From Mycobacterium sp. (lineage in GTDB: Bacteria; Actinomycetota; Actinomycetes; Mycobacteriales; Mycobacteriaceae), in assembly GCA_020438865.1 (NCBI GenBank), contig JAGQTU010000001.1, positions 190,933 to 254,932 of the forward strand: a DNA stretch of 64,000 bases, read 5' to 3'. Both the position numbers and the translations under genes were made by a program. Below, piece after piece: positions 11,138 through 21,860 of this stretch (position 1 is the first letter of the stretch; every line of letters begins with the position of its first letter). A model generated the notes under the pieces. The model was given only the letters and a program-made list of their open reading frames with translations. It ran no database searches and had not been told where the DNA came from.

Positions 11138-12765
11138 ACGCTTTCCCGGGTGCGGTCGTCCCGGCGTTCGGCCGCAACGGGTTTCATCGGTAGCGGGCTG
11201 GTGGTGACCTTGTGCCCGCGCACCAGCGGCAGAGTCAGCCGGAAGCACGCACCCTTGCCCGGCTCGCCCCACGCCTCCAGCCGGCCCTGGTGCAGCCGGG
11301 CGTCCTCGATGCTGATCGCCAGTCCGAGCCCGGTGCCGCCGGACTGGCGCACCCGGGACGGGTCCGACCGCCAGAACCGGCTGAACACCAGCTTCTCCTC
11401 GCCCGGGCGCAGGCCGACGCCGTAGTCGCGGACGGTGACGGCGACGGTGTCCTCGTCGGTGGCCATCCGGATGCGCACCGGCTTGTGCTCGGCGTGGTCG
11501 ATGGCGTTGGCGATCAGGTTGCGCAGGATCCGCTCGACGCGCCGCGCGTCCACCTCGGCGATGACCTCGCGGTCGGGCATGTCCACCAGCAGCTCGATGC
11601 CGGCGTCGTTGGCCAGGTGCCCGACGTTGTCGAGTGCGCTGTTGACCGTGGCGCGCAGATCGACCGCCTCCACCGACAGTTCGGCGACACCCGCGTCGTG
11701 CCGGGAGATCTCCAGCAGGTCGTTGAGCAGTGTCTCGAACCGGTCGAGTTCGCTGACCATCAGCTCGGTGGACCGGCGCAGCGCCGGGTCGAGTTCGTCG
11801 CTGTGGTCGTGGATCAGGTCGGCGGCCATCCGCACGGTGGTCAGCGGGGTGCGCAGCTCGTGGCTGACGTCGGAGGTGAACCGGCGCTGCAGGTTGCCGA
11901 ACTCCTCGAGCTGGGTGATCTGGCGCTGCAGGCTCTCGGCCATGTCGTTGAACGACACCGCGAGCCGGGCCATGTCATCCTCGCCGCGCACCGGCATCCG
12001 CTCGGACAGATGCCCCTCGGCGAACCGTTCGGCGATGCGCGAGGCCGAGCGCACCGGCAGCACCACCTGCCGGGACACCAGCAGGGCGATGCCGGCCAGC
12101 AGCAACAGCAGCACCAGGCCGCCGGTGGCCATGGTGCCGCGCACCAGCGTGATGGTGCTCTCCTCGCTGTTGAGCGGGAAGATCAGGTACAGCTCCAGGT
12201 TGGGCACCCGCGACGGCGCCGGCGTGCCGATCAGCAGCGCCGGGCCGGAGAAGCCGTCGGTGCGCACGGTCGAGTACTGGTAGCTGACCTGACCGGCCTT
12301 GACGAAATCGCGCAGCGAGCGCGGGATCTGATCGACCGGGCCCGCGGAGGTGGCCGCGCGGGGACCGTCGCCGGGCACCACCAGCACGGCGTCGAAGGTG
12401 CCCGCCAGCCCGGCGCCGGAGGTCTGCCCGGTCTTGGCGATCAGGGTGGCGCGCGCCAGTTCCAGGCTGCTGTCCAGCGAGCGGGCCTCTTCCCCGCTGA
12501 CCACGCCGCTGACGATGTTGCGGCCCCGGTCCACCTCCTCGGTGGCGGCGCGCACCTTCACGTCGAGCACCCGGTTGGTGATCTGGCTGGTGAGCACGAA
12601 GCCGAGGACCAGGATCACCGCGAGCGACAGACCGAGGGTCAGCACCACGACGCGCAACTGCAGCGATCGGCGCCAGACTTGCGCCACCGCCCGACTCAGC
12701 GCGCTCGTGCCCCTGACCAGGGGACCGGATCGCCCCCAGGGACCGCGAACGCGCGTTCGGATCAC
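11134..12765 (-). CDS. mtrB: Sensor histidine kinase MtrB
   Basis: A 543-residue kinase with transmembrane helices at about 38-60 and 207-231 flanking an extracytoplasmic domain, HAMP (about 232-285), HisKA with His302 ([11 protein letters not shown]) and HATPase ([32 protein letters not shown]). With MtrA it coordinates DNA replication, septation and cell-wall remodelling; MtrB localises to septa in mycobacteria. The chosen GTG overlaps the mtrA stop (GTGA), giving an N-terminus [15 protein letters not shown] that resembles known MtrB. A longer in-frame extension upstream lies entirely inside mtrA and is not credible. Confidence 0.98.
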   Translation of the reverse strand: MIRTRVRGPWGRSGPLVRGTSALSRAVAQVWRRSLQLRVVVLTLGLSLAVILVLGFVLTSQITNRVLDVKVRAATEEVDRGRNIVSGVVSGEEARSLDSSLELARATLIAKTGQTSGAGLAGTFDAVLVVPGDGPRAATSAGPVDQIPRSLRDFVKAGQVSYQYSTVRTDGFSGPALLIGTPAPSRVPNLELYLIFPLNSEESTITLVRGTMATGGLVLLLLLAGIALLVSRQVVLPVRSASRIAERFAEGHLSERMPVRGEDDMARLAVSFNDMAESLQRQITQLEEFGNLQRRFTSDVSHELRTPLTTVRMAADLIHDHSDELDPALRRSTELMVSELDRFETLLNDLLEISRHDAGVAELSVEAVDLRATVNSALDNVGHLANDAGIELLVDMPDREVIAEVDARRVERILRNLIANAIDHAEHKPVRIRMATDEDTVAVTVRDYGVGLRPGEEKLVFSRFWRSDPSRVRQSGGTGLGLAISIEDARLHQGRLEAWGEPGKGACFRLTLPLVRGHKVTTSPLPMKPVAAERRDDRTRESV

Positions 12766-13448
12766 GGGGGTCCGGCCTTGTATCCCACTCCTCGAACGGT
12801 CAGCACCACTTGCGGATTCTCGGGATCCTTCTCGACCTTCGCCCGCAACCGCTGGACATGCACGTTCACCAAACGGGTGTCCGCGGGGTGCCGGTAGCCC
12901 CACACCTGTTCGAGCAGCACATCACGAGTAAACACCTGGCGCGGTTTGCGTGCCAGCGCCACCAACAGGTCGAACTCGAGCGGTGTCAGCGAAATCTGCT
13001 CACCGTTGCGGGTCACCTTGTGGGCGGGCACGTCGATGTCGATGTCGGCGATGGACAGCATCTCGGCCGGCTCGTCGTCGTTGCGGCGCAGCCGGGCCCG
13101 CACCCGCGCCACCAGCTCCTTGGGCTTGAACGGCTTCATCACGTAGTCGTCGGCGCCCGACTCCAGGCCGAGCACCACGTCCACGGTGTCGGTCTTGGCG
13201 GTCAGCATGACGATCGGCACGCCGGAGTCCTGCCGCAGCACCCGGCACACGTCGATGCCGTTCATGCCGGGCAGCATCAGGTCCAGCAGCACCAGATCGG
13301 GCCGCAACTCGCGCACGGCGGTCAGGGCCTGCGTGCCGTCGCCGATCACCGCGGTGTCGAACCCCTCACCACGCAGGACGATGGTGAGCATCTCAGCCAG
13401 CGATGCGTCGTCGTCGACAACCAGAATTCTCTGCCTCATGGAGACCAT
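12762..13448 (-). CDS. mtrA: DNA-binding response regulator MtrA
   Basis: An OmpR-family regulator of 228 residues, nearly identical to the M. tuberculosis protein as recalled. The receiver has the acidic pocket VVDDD at 10-14 and phospho-acceptor Asp56 (LLDLMLPG); the winged-helix effector domain contains [20 protein letters not shown] and [15 protein letters not shown]. Known targets in mycobacteria include dnaA/oriC, resuscitation-promoting factors and cell-wall genes. It heads the mtrA-mtrB-lpqB operon, 52 bases downstream of tmk. Confidence 0.99.
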   Translation of the reverse strand: MVSMRQRILVVDDDASLAEMLTIVLRGEGFDTAVIGDGTQALTAVRELRPDLVLLDLMLPGMNGIDVCRVLRQDSGVPIVMLTAKTDTVDVVLGLESGADDYVMKPFKPKELVARVRARLRRNDDEPAEMLSIADIDIDVPAHKVTRNGEQISLTPLEFDLLVALARKPRQVFTRDVLLEQVWGYRHPADTRLVNVHVQRLRAKVEKDPENPQVVLTVRGVGYKAGPP

Positions 13449-13500
13449 GGTGTCACCGATTCGGGATAAACCCCCGCTACCACACGCGGGCGAGTTGCGC

Positions 13501-14130
13501 TCAGGCCGAAAGGTCGGCCGCCAGACCTCCGGCGTCGACGTCGGCGCCGACCACCGACCACGGTCCGCGCCAGTGTCGGGCGGCCAGTTGGGCGTAGACG
13601 GCGCCGGTGCGCTGCTGCAGCGCGTCGTCGCGTTCGTAGGCGTCGCGGGCCCGGTCGGACTCCTGCTCGGCCCGGCTCCGGGCGCGCTGCGCGGCCAGTT
13701 CGACCGACACGTCGAGCAGGATCTGGCGATCGGGCACCGGCAGGCCGAGCCGGTCGTACTCGAACTCGCCCACCCACGACACCATCTCGCCGTCGGCGTC
13801 CTGATGCAGCCGGGCGGCGCTGTAGGCGGCGTTGGACGCGACGTAGCGGTCGAGGATGACGACGTCGTGCGCGCGGGTCAGCGCGGCGATCTGCTCGACG
13901 GCGCCGGCGCGGTCGAGCGCGAAGAGCACCGCCATCGCATAGACCGATTCGGCGAGGTCCCCGTGCCTGCCGTGCAGGGCCTCGCTGGCCAGGTCCGCGG
14001 TGACGGACTGGCCGTAGCGCGGGAACGCCAGCGTGGTCACCGAGCGGCGCTCGGCGGTGAACGCGCGGCGCAGCCCGTCGGTGAGCGTGCGCTTGCCCGC
14101 GCCGTCGAGTCCCTCGATCACGATGAGCAC
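13501..14130 (-). CDS. tmk: Thymidylate kinase
   Basis: Phosphorylates dTMP to dTDP in the cytosol. The 209-residue protein shows the P-loop GLDGAGKRT at residues 7-15, the DRY-type motif LDRYVASNAAYSAA in mid-protein and a LID region with SRAEQESDRARDAYERDD. The second P-loop part is KRT, as in mycobacterial enzymes. It lies between the secreted lipase gene and mtrA on the same strand, an arrangement kept in mycobacteria except for the inserted lipase. Confidence 0.97.
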   Translation of the reverse strand: MLIVIEGLDGAGKRTLTDGLRRAFTAERRSVTTLAFPRYGQSVTADLASEALHGRHGDLAESVYAMAVLFALDRAGAVEQIAALTRAHDVVILDRYVASNAAYSAARLHQDADGEMVSWVGEFEYDRLGLPVPDRQILLDVSVELAAQRARSRAEQESDRARDAYERDDALQQRTGAVYAQLAARHWRGPWSVVGADVDAGGLAADLSA

Positions 14131-14145
14131 GGCCGCAGCCTAACC

Positions 14146-15447
14146 TCAGAACTCCCCGCAGTTGGGCGTGCTCGGCTCGCCGTTGAACCGGGCCGCGATC
14201 CACTGCATCGCCGGCTCGCCGTCGACGAACATCGGCAGGGCGTGGTTGGTCGAGGTCTTGTTGAGGAACGGCGGCTCCTCGTTGGTGCGGAACTCGACGT
14301 CGGCGCCCTGCGCGCACCAGTCCCGGCCGAGCTGGTTGGCCCCGATCCACGGCACCAGCGGGTCGAAGTGGTTGCTGTTGATCAGCACCGGGGCGTTCGG
14401 GCGCAGCGTGCCGATCCGCTGCTCGGCGAACATGGTCGAGAACGGCTCGGAGTTCACGATGTCGTCGATGTCGCGATTCAAGTAGGGCCCGAGATGGCGG
14501 AACATGAAGTTGAAGATCGTCTCGGGCACGCACTGCTCGGCGGTCTTGTTCACCATGTCCTCGCCGCGCGGGGTGAGCAGCGCGCGGACCTCGTCGGCAT
14601 GCTCGGGGTAGGCGGCCATGATCGAGTTCAGCGCGTAGCCGACCACGCCGACCAGCGCGTTGCCGTCGGCGTACGGGAACATCAGCTTGAGGTCGGCCGG
14701 CGGGGCGCCGGCGTAGGACCCGACGACATGCACGTCCGGGGCGTAGCTCGCGGCCAGTTCCGCCGCCGAGGCCGCCGCGCCGCCGCCCTGCGAGTAACCC
14801 CAGAACGCCACCGGGCCGTGGTGGTCCAGCGAGGTGTCCGGCAGTTGCATCGCCGCCCGCGCGCCGTCGAGCATGGCGTGGCCCTCGGAGAGCCGGTTGA
14901 CGTAGGTGTGCATCACGCCGATGGTGCCCAGACCCTCGTAGTCGGGCATGAAGATGGCGAAGCCACGGGCCACCATCGTGGCGACGAACATCTCCTCGTA
15001 GTTGAACGCGAAGTCGGCGTTCGGCGACCAGTGGATGCCCTGGTTGAACATCCGCGAGGGTGCGCACTGGTCGCCCTGGCCCTGGGTGCCGGGACCGTAG
15101 ACGATCAACGGGCGCGGGCCCGTGCCCGGCCAGTCGTTGTACGGCTCGAAGTACGTGCCGGTGACGACGTCGGGGTTGCCGCGGCCGTCGACGCTGCGGT
15201 ACATCACCCGGGTGCCGGTGGCCATGATCATGCCCAGCTGACCGGAGGGTTCCAGCACCAGCCGCGACGGTTCGGTGCGGATCAGGTCGCCGGGCGCACC
15301 GGGCGGGATCGGATCCGGCGGGGTGTAGAAAGCGGTGTAGGCGTCCTCGTTGTAGTAAGGGTCGTGACTGCGATCGGCATGGGCCGTCACAACGTCCACG
15401 AATCCCACCGTCAACAGCACAACGACAAGCCGTAGTACCCGCCCCAC
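14146..15447 (-). CDS. Secreted alpha/beta-hydrolase, secretory lipase family
   Basis: A 433-residue exported protein with a signal peptide (MGRVLRLVVVLLTVGFVDVVTAHA, cleavage likely after residue 24) and an alpha/beta-hydrolase of the LIP/secretory lipase type. The nucleophile is Ser219 in WGYSQGGG; a likely acid is in NSNHFDPLVPW and a likely His in STNHALPM. Four cysteines could form disulfides in the exported form. It probably hydrolyses short-chain acyl esters or triglycerides outside the cell. It sits between sahH (15 bases upstream) and tmk, where I recall no gene in M. tuberculosis, so it looks like a lineage-specific insertion that may be co-transcribed with sahH. Confidence 0.9.
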   Translation of the reverse strand: MGRVLRLVVVLLTVGFVDVVTAHADRSHDPYYNEDAYTAFYTPPDPIPPGAPGDLIRTEPSRLVLEPSGQLGMIMATGTRVMYRSVDGRGNPDVVTGTYFEPYNDWPGTGPRPLIVYGPGTQGQGDQCAPSRMFNQGIHWSPNADFAFNYEEMFVATMVARGFAIFMPDYEGLGTIGVMHTYVNRLSEGHAMLDGARAAMQLPDTSLDHHGPVAFWGYSQGGGAAASAAELAASYAPDVHVVGSYAGAPPADLKLMFPYADGNALVGVVGYALNSIMAAYPEHADEVRALLTPRGEDMVNKTAEQCVPETIFNFMFRHLGPYLNRDIDDIVNSEPFSTMFAEQRIGTLRPNAPVLINSNHFDPLVPWIGANQLGRDWCAQGADVEFRTNEEPPFLNKTSTNHALPMFVDGEPAMQWIAARFNGEPSTPNCGEF

Positions 15448-15462
15448 CGCGGGGACACTACC

Positions 15463-16917
<1,455 letters not shown>

Positions 16918-16960
16918 GGCAAGAGGTTATCGTGCGACACCCGGCCGCGAGCAAACCGGG

Positions 16961-17971
16961 TCAGCCGACCTTGACGACCAGCTTCCCGACGTTCTTGCCG
17001 TCGAACAGCATGTTGATCGCGGTGGGCAGTTGCTCGAAGCCCTCGACGACGGTCTCGAGCGGCTTGAGTTTGCCCTGCTGCATCAGGCCGGCGATCTCGG
17101 TGATCGCCTCCGGCGCCTGGCCGAAGTGGTCGAGGACGATGAAGCCCTTGACCAGCGCGCGCTGGATGAGCAGGTTGCCGAAGGCGCGCGGGCCGGGCGG
17201 CGGGTCCTCGGCGTTGTACTCCGAGATCAGCCCGCACAGCGCCACCCGGGCGCCGATGTTCAGCCGGGCGAAGATCGCGTCCATCAGGGCGCCGCCGACA
17301 TTCTCGAAGTCGACGTCGATACCGTCCGGCGTCGCGGCCTTGAGCTGGGCGGCCCAGTCGTCGGCGCGGTGGTCGACGGCCGCGTCGAACCCGAGTTCGT
17401 CGGTCAGCAGCGCACACTTCTGCGGGCCACCCGCGATTCCCACCACCCGCGCGCCCGCGGCCTTGGCGAGCTGGCCGGCCACCGAGCCCACCGCGCCGGC
17501 GGCGGCCGAGACCACGACGGTCTCCCCCGGCTGCGGCTTGCCGATCTCGCGGATGCCGACCCAGGCGGTCAGCCCGGTCATCCCCAGCGCGCCCAGGTAG
17601 GAGCTCGGCGGGACACCGTCGGCGACGTCGACCGGGTTCACCAGCGCGCCGTCCGACAGGACCGCGTACTCCTGCCAGCCGAGCAGGCCCTGCACGGTCT
17701 GGCCGACGGCGTAGTTGGGGTTGTTCGAGGCCACCACCGTGCCCATCCCGGCCGCGCGCATGACCTCGCCGATGCCGACCGGGGGCAGGTAGGTGGGCGT
17801 GTCGTTGATCCACATCCGGTTGGTGGGGTCCAGCGAGATCCATTCGACGCGGACCAGGGCCTCACCGTCGCCGATCTCGGGGACCGGCTGCTCGCTGAGT
17901 TCGAAGGTGTCCGGACCGATCCGTCCGATGGGACGTCGACGAAGCAGGAAGCGACGGTTGCGTTCGGCCAT
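16961..17971 (-). CDS. NADP-dependent MDR-family reductase (CurA/leukotriene B4 dehydrogenase-like)
   Basis: A 336-residue zinc-independent medium-chain reductase. The N-terminal segment RRRPIGRIGPDTFELSE and SLDPTNRMWIND, the Rossmann motif AAAGAVGSVAGQLAK and VDFENVGGALMDAIFARL are characteristic of the family that reduces alkenal or prostaglandin-type double bonds with NADPH. Substrate unknown. The Met chosen starts the conserved N-terminus; upstream in-frame sequence belongs to the TetR gene region. It is on the same strand and 14 bases after the TetR stop, so it may be the distal gene of the alkB operon. Confidence 0.92.
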   Translation of the reverse strand: MAERNRRFLLRRRPIGRIGPDTFELSEQPVPEIGDGEALVRVEWISLDPTNRMWINDTPTYLPPVGIGEVMRAAGMGTVVASNNPNYAVGQTVQGLLGWQEYAVLSDGALVNPVDVADGVPPSSYLGALGMTGLTAWVGIREIGKPQPGETVVVSAAAGAVGSVAGQLAKAAGARVVGIAGGPQKCALLTDELGFDAAVDHRADDWAAQLKAATPDGIDVDFENVGGALMDAIFARLNIGARVALCGLISEYNAEDPPPGPRAFGNLLIQRALVKGFIVLDHFGQAPEAITEIAGLMQQGKLKPLETVVEGFEQLPTAINMLFDGKNVGKLVVKVG

Positions 17972-17985
17972 CAGCGCACCGTACG

Positions 17986-18618
17986 TCAGGAAATGTCCGC
18001 CACGCCATAGCGTTCGGCGAACGGGGTCATCAGGCGGGCCAGATCGGCGGCGACGTCGTGGTCGGCCTCCGGCGGCATCGACACGTAGCTCATCGCCAGC
18101 CGGACGATGGCGCGGGCCAGCACGCCGGCGTCCTCCGCGGTGGTGCCGACCCAACTGTCGATGAACGACTCGGTCAGCCGCGTCGAGCAGTGCGTGATGA
18201 TCGGCCCGCTGTCGGTGGTGATCAGCTGCAGCAGGTCGGGTTTGGCCTCACCGGAGAGCAGCGAGATCACCAGCGGGTCGGCCGCCGAGTCGGCGAAGAA
18301 GGCGCGGAACCCCTCCAGGAAAGCGGCGTAGACGTTGCCGACGTTGGTGTCGATGGCGCCGGCCACCGCGCCGACGAGCCGGTCGGCCAGCCGCATCGCG
18401 TAGGCCTGGGCCAGGCCCTGCCGGGAGCCGAACTCGTTGTAGATGGTCTGCCTGCTGATGCCCGCGGTCCGCGCCACGTCGGACAGCGTGACGGCGGACC
18501 AGTCCTTGGCCAGCAGTTCGTCGCGCATCGCGTCGAGCACGGTGTCGCGCAGCAACGCACGCGAGGCCTCGGGATAGGGAACCCGGGGCCTCGTCACACG
18601 CGCGACTGTAACCGTCAC
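17986..18618 (-). CDS. TetR-family regulator of the alkane hydroxylase operon (Rv3249c-type)
   Basis: A 210-residue TetR protein: N-terminal helix-turn-helix ([32 protein letters not shown], about residues 40-75) and an all-helical ligand-binding C-terminus. The GTG used overlaps the rubB stop as GTGA; another GTG seven codons later is possible. As the fourth gene of alkB-rubA-rubB-tetR it most likely represses its own operon, with an alkane, alkanol or fatty-acid derivative as ligand. A palindrome overlapping the alkB -35 element is the natural candidate operator. Confidence 0.93.
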   Translation of the reverse strand: MTVTVARVTRPRVPYPEASRALLRDTVLDAMRDELLAKDWSAVTLSDVARTAGISRQTIYNEFGSRQGLAQAYAMRLADRLVGAVAGAIDTNVGNVYAAFLEGFRAFFADSAADPLVISLLSGEAKPDLLQLITTDSGPIITHCSTRLTESFIDSWVGTTAEDAGVLARAIVRLAMSYVSMPPEADHDVAADLARLMTPFAERYGVADIS

Positions 18619-18806
18619 GGCCGGGCGACTTCCACCATCTCGAAGTCCGACTTGGCCGCGCCGCAGTCCGGGCAGCTCCAGTCCTCGGGGATGTCGTCCC
18701 ACCGGGTGCCCGGCGCGATGCCGTCCTCCGGCCAGCCCTTGGCCTCGTCGTACTCGAAGCCGCACTGCACACAGATGTAGAGCTTGTAGTCGCTGGAATC
18801 GCTCAC
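18615..18806 (-). CDS. rubB: Rubredoxin RubB
   Basis: A 63-residue rubredoxin holding one iron on two Cys pairs, CVQC (about residues 12-15) and CPDC (45-48). It carries electrons from rubredoxin reductase to the AlkB di-iron centre. Both ends are translationally coupled: its GTG overlaps the rubA stop (GTGA) and its TGA overlaps the TetR start. Two rubredoxins with AlkB is the standard actinobacterial layout; in related systems only the second type complements electron transfer fully. Confidence 0.96.
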   Translation of the reverse strand: MSDSSDYKLYICVQCGFEYDEAKGWPEDGIAPGTRWDDIPEDWSCPDCGAAKSDFEMVEVARP

Positions 18807-18976
18807 TGCTTGACACCTATCTCTTCGAAGTCGACCTTCTCGCGGACCCCGCAGTCGGGGCAGCACCAGTCGTCGGGAATGTCGGCCCAGGTGGTGCCGG
18901 CCGGAAAGCCTTCGCGGGCGGCACCTTTGGCCTCGTCGTAGGTGTAGTCGCAGATCGGGCACTGATAGGAGCTCAT
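18803..18976 (-). CDS. rubA: Rubredoxin RubA
   Basis: A 57-residue rubredoxin with CPIC at residues 6-9 and CPDC at about 39-42, the FeCys4 ligands. The ATG overlaps the alkB stop (ATGA), so start and coupling are clear. It shares about half its residues with RubB, consistent with tandem duplication. Role: one-electron carrier for alkane hydroxylation at the inner membrane face. Confidence 0.96.
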   Translation of the reverse strand: MSSYQCPICDYTYDEAKGAAREGFPAGTTWADIPDDWCCPDCGVREKVDFEEIGVKQ

Positions 18977-20214
18977 GCCGCCGCTCCATATCGGGCGAGG
19001 ATCCTGGCGCGCCGGCGCGGGCAGATGTTCACCTTGGTGATGTCGCCGTTGTAGTGCTCGAGCACCCGGTGGTCCATCATCCTTCGCCAGACCCACGGGA
19101 AGTAGGTGACGCCGATCAGGGTGGCGTAGCCGCTGGGCAGTTCCGGCGCGCCGTCCATGCTGCGCAGCGTCTGGTAGCGCCGGGTCGGGTTGGCGTGATG
19201 GTCGCTGTGCCGCTGCAGGTGATAGAGGAACAGGTTGGTCACCAGGTGATCGGAGTTCCAGCTGTGCTGCGGGGTGCACCGCTCGTAGCGCTTGCCGTCG
19301 GCGGTCTTCTGCCGCAGCAGGCCGTAGTGCTCGAGGTAGTTGACCGACTCCAGCATCGCGAAGCCGAACACCGCCTGGATGATCACGAACGGGATCAGGG
19401 CCGGCCCGAACACCGCGATCATGACGCCCCAGAACGCCACCGACATCAGCCACGCGTTGAGCACGTCGTTGCCCAGCCAGGTGCGGGGATCCCACGGGCT
19501 GCGGCCGGTCCGGCGGATCCGGGCCGCCTCGAGGTGCAGCGCGGAGCGGGCGCTGCCCCACACGCTGCGCGGCAGGAACTCCCAGAAGGTCTCACCGAAG
19601 CGCGAGGTGGCGGGATCCTCCGGGGTGGCGACGCGGACGTGATGGCCGCGGTTGTGTTCGATGTAGAAGTGGCCGTAGCAGGTCTGCGCCAGGCTGATCT
19701 TGGACATCCAGCGCTCCAGCGACTCCTTCTTGTGCCCCATCTCGTGGGCGGTGTTGATGCCGGTGCCGCCGAGCACGCCCACCGAGAGCGCGAGGCCCAG
19801 CTTGCCGGCCCAGCTCAGCCCGCCCTCGTAGCCCAGCCAACTCAGGTCGGTCGCGGTGAACGCGTAGGCGCCGAAGATGACGGTCGCGTACTGGAACGGG
19901 ATGAAGATGTAGGTGCAGTACCGGTAGTACCTGTCGTTCTCCAGGTACTCCATCACCTCGTCGGGCGGGTTCTGGCCGTCGCGGCCGAACCGGATGTCCA
20001 GGGCCGGCAGCAGCACGTAGATCAGGAATGGCCCGACCCAGAAGAACACCTGCGACGCGGCGGTCCAACCCAGCTGGTTGAGACCCCAGATGACCGGCAG
20101 TAGCACGAACAGCGCCGTGGGCGGGACCAGGGCGAACAGCCACAGATAGCGCTTGCGGTCGCGCCACTGGGTCGCGGGGGCCGGGGCGGCCCCGGTGTCC
20201 AACTGAGATGTCAC
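18973..20214 (-). CDS. alkB: Alkane 1-monooxygenase AlkB
   Basis: Integral-membrane di-iron enzyme that hydroxylates the terminal carbon of medium-chain n-alkanes using O2 and rubredoxin electrons. The 413-residue protein has about six transmembrane helices and the full set of histidine boxes: HEMGH (157-161), EHNRGHH (186-192), LQRHSDHH (333-340), plus the AlkB signature NYLEHYGL (292-299). Start is GTG with a strong GGAGGT 7 bases upstream. First gene of alkB-rubA-rubB-tetR, behind a sigma-A-like promoter overlapped by a palindromic operator. Confidence 0.98.
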   Translation of the reverse strand: MTSQLDTGAAPAPATQWRDRKRYLWLFALVPPTALFVLLPVIWGLNQLGWTAASQVFFWVGPFLIYVLLPALDIRFGRDGQNPPDEVMEYLENDRYYRYCTYIFIPFQYATVIFGAYAFTATDLSWLGYEGGLSWAGKLGLALSVGVLGGTGINTAHEMGHKKESLERWMSKISLAQTCYGHFYIEHNRGHHVRVATPEDPATSRFGETFWEFLPRSVWGSARSALHLEAARIRRTGRSPWDPRTWLGNDVLNAWLMSVAFWGVMIAVFGPALIPFVIIQAVFGFAMLESVNYLEHYGLLRQKTADGKRYERCTPQHSWNSDHLVTNLFLYHLQRHSDHHANPTRRYQTLRSMDGAPELPSGYATLIGVTYFPWVWRRMMDHRVLEHYNGDITKVNICPRRRARILARYGAAA

Positions 20215-20255
20215 GTTCCTACCTCCAGGTGAATGCCAGCACTTGCTTGGCGTTG

Positions 20256-20289
20256 ACTATAGAGGCAGATTTGTCGGTTGTCTAGACAA
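20256..20289 (-). promoter_or_regulatory. alkB promoter with overlapping palindromic operator
   Basis: Read toward alkB: a TAGACA -35 (20279-20284, one mismatch to TTGACA), a 17-base spacer and a TATAGT -10 (20256-20261). TTGTCTAGACAA (20278-20289) is a perfect 12-bp palindrome covering the -35, and TTTGTC/GACAAA half-sites (20270-20275 and 20285-20290) form a second, wider inverted repeat. A protein bound there would block RNA polymerase. The operon's own TetR regulator is the likely ligand; that link is inference. Confidence 0.7.
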
Positions 20290-20308
20290 AAGGCATCAGT
20301 TTGTAAAC

Positions 20309-21796
20309 CTAGCTGCTCGTCGCGGCTTCCCGCCGGGCGAGCACCGAGTGCCTGCGGCCATAGCCGAGGTAGATGACGATGCCGAGCACCATCCAGAGGC
20401 CGAACCGGATCCAGGTCAGGCCGGACAGGTTCAACATGAGCCAACCGCAGGCCAGGATCGACAGGATCGGCAGCAGCGGGACCAGCGGCACCTTGAAGCC
20501 CCGCTCCAGGTCGGGGCGGGTCCGCCGCAGGATGATCACGCCCGCCGACACCAGCACGAAGGCGAACAGCGTGCCGACGTTCACCATCTCCTCGAGCTTG
20601 CCGATCGGGAACACCGTGGCCGCCACCGCGATCAGGACGGCGACGATCACGGTGATGCGCACCGGGGTGCCGTGCGAGCCGGTGCGGGCCAGGCCCCGCG
20701 GCAGCAGACCGTCGCGCGACATGGCGAACAGCACCCGGGACTGCCCCAGCACCAGCACCATCACCACCGTCGTCAGCCCGGCCAGCGCGCCGACCGAGAT
20801 CACCTTCGCGGCCCAGTTCACCCCGTTGATCGAGAACGCGGTGGCCAGGTTGGCCTGGGCGTGGCCGTTGCCACTGGCCAGTTCGGTGTAGCTGACCATG
20901 CCGGAGAGCACGACCGACACCGCAACGTAGAGCAGGGTCACGATCGCCAGCGAGGCCAGGATTCCGCGCGCCACGTCGCGTTGCGGGTTCTTGGTCTCCT
21001 CGGCGGTGGTGGCCACCACGTCGAAGCCGATGAATGCGAAGAACACGATCGACGCGCCGGCCAGCAGGCCGTACCAGCCGTAGTGGCTGCTCTGCGCGCT
21101 GGTCAGCAACGAGAACACCGACTGGTTGACGCCGCTGCCGTCATTGCCCTTGCCGGTTTCACCCGGCGGGATGAACGGCGCGTAGTTGGCGGCCTTGATG
21201 TAGAACGAGCCGACGACCACCACCAGGACCACCACGGCGACCTTGATCGCGGTCATCGCCGCGGAGAAGTTCGACGACAGCTTGGTGCCGAGCGCGAGCA
21301 GGGTGGCGACGGCCGCGATGATCAGCAGCGCACCCCAGTCGAAGTCGATCGGGCCGATGCTGGTGACCCCGCCGGAGAAGCCGAAGACCGTGCCGAGGTA
21401 GCTCGACCAGCCCTTGGCCACCACGGCCGCGCCGACCGCGAACTCCAGCACCAGGTCCCAGCCGATGATCCAGGCGACGAACTCCCCGAAGGTGGCGTAG
21501 GAGAACGTGTACGCGCTGCCCGCGACGGGCAGCGTCGAGGCGAACTCGGCGTAGCACAGCGCGGCCAGCCCGCACGTCACGGCCGCGATGACGAAGGACA
21601 CCGAGATGGCCGGGCCGGTGATGTTGCCGAACGTCGATGCGGTGACGGTGAAGATGCCGGCGCCGACGACGACGGAGACGCCGAACACCGTCAGGTCCCA
21701 CCAGGTGAGGTCCTTGCGCAGCCGGGTGCCGGGCTCGTCGGTGTCGAGGATGGACTGCTCCACCGACTTGGTCCGCCGGTTGCGGGTCATCGGCAT
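20309..21796 (-). CDS. APC-superfamily cationic amino-acid permease (Rv3253c-type)
   Basis: A 495-residue permease with about 12 transmembrane helices. The first helix carries GVSVVVGAGIFTVT, the substrate-carboxylate binding loop of APC transporters, and FFAFIGFDVVATTAEETKNPQRDV is typical of the CAT subgroup. The final helix is followed by a short cytoplasmic tail. Substrate is probably Lys/Arg or another amino acid; sequence alone does not decide. It precedes alkB on the same strand but is separated by the alkB promoter, so is probably transcribed independently. Confidence 0.93.
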   Translation of the reverse strand: MPMTRNRRTKSVEQSILDTDEPGTRLRKDLTWWDLTVFGVSVVVGAGIFTVTASTFGNITGPAISVSFVIAAVTCGLAALCYAEFASTLPVAGSAYTFSYATFGEFVAWIIGWDLVLEFAVGAAVVAKGWSSYLGTVFGFSGGVTSIGPIDFDWGALLIIAAVATLLALGTKLSSNFSAAMTAIKVAVVVLVVVVGSFYIKAANYAPFIPPGETGKGNDGSGVNQSVFSLLTSAQSSHYGWYGLLAGASIVFFAFIGFDVVATTAEETKNPQRDVARGILASLAIVTLLYVAVSVVLSGMVSYTELASGNGHAQANLATAFSINGVNWAAKVISVGALAGLTTVVMVLVLGQSRVLFAMSRDGLLPRGLARTGSHGTPVRITVIVAVLIAVAATVFPIGKLEEMVNVGTLFAFVLVSAGVIILRRTRPDLERGFKVPLVPLLPILSILACGWLMLNLSGLTWIRFGLWMVLGIVIYLGYGRRHSVLARREAATSS

Positions 21797-21860
21797 GTCC
21801 CTCCTGTATCCGTTCGCTCGTCCCGATTAGCGGATGATGCTGGAGGGTACGTTGGTCGCC

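Noticed and set aside
13186-15435. A 749-codon plus-strand frame opposite mtrA, tmk and the lipase
   Set aside because: Antisense shadow; the minus-strand genes have complete, recognisable domains.
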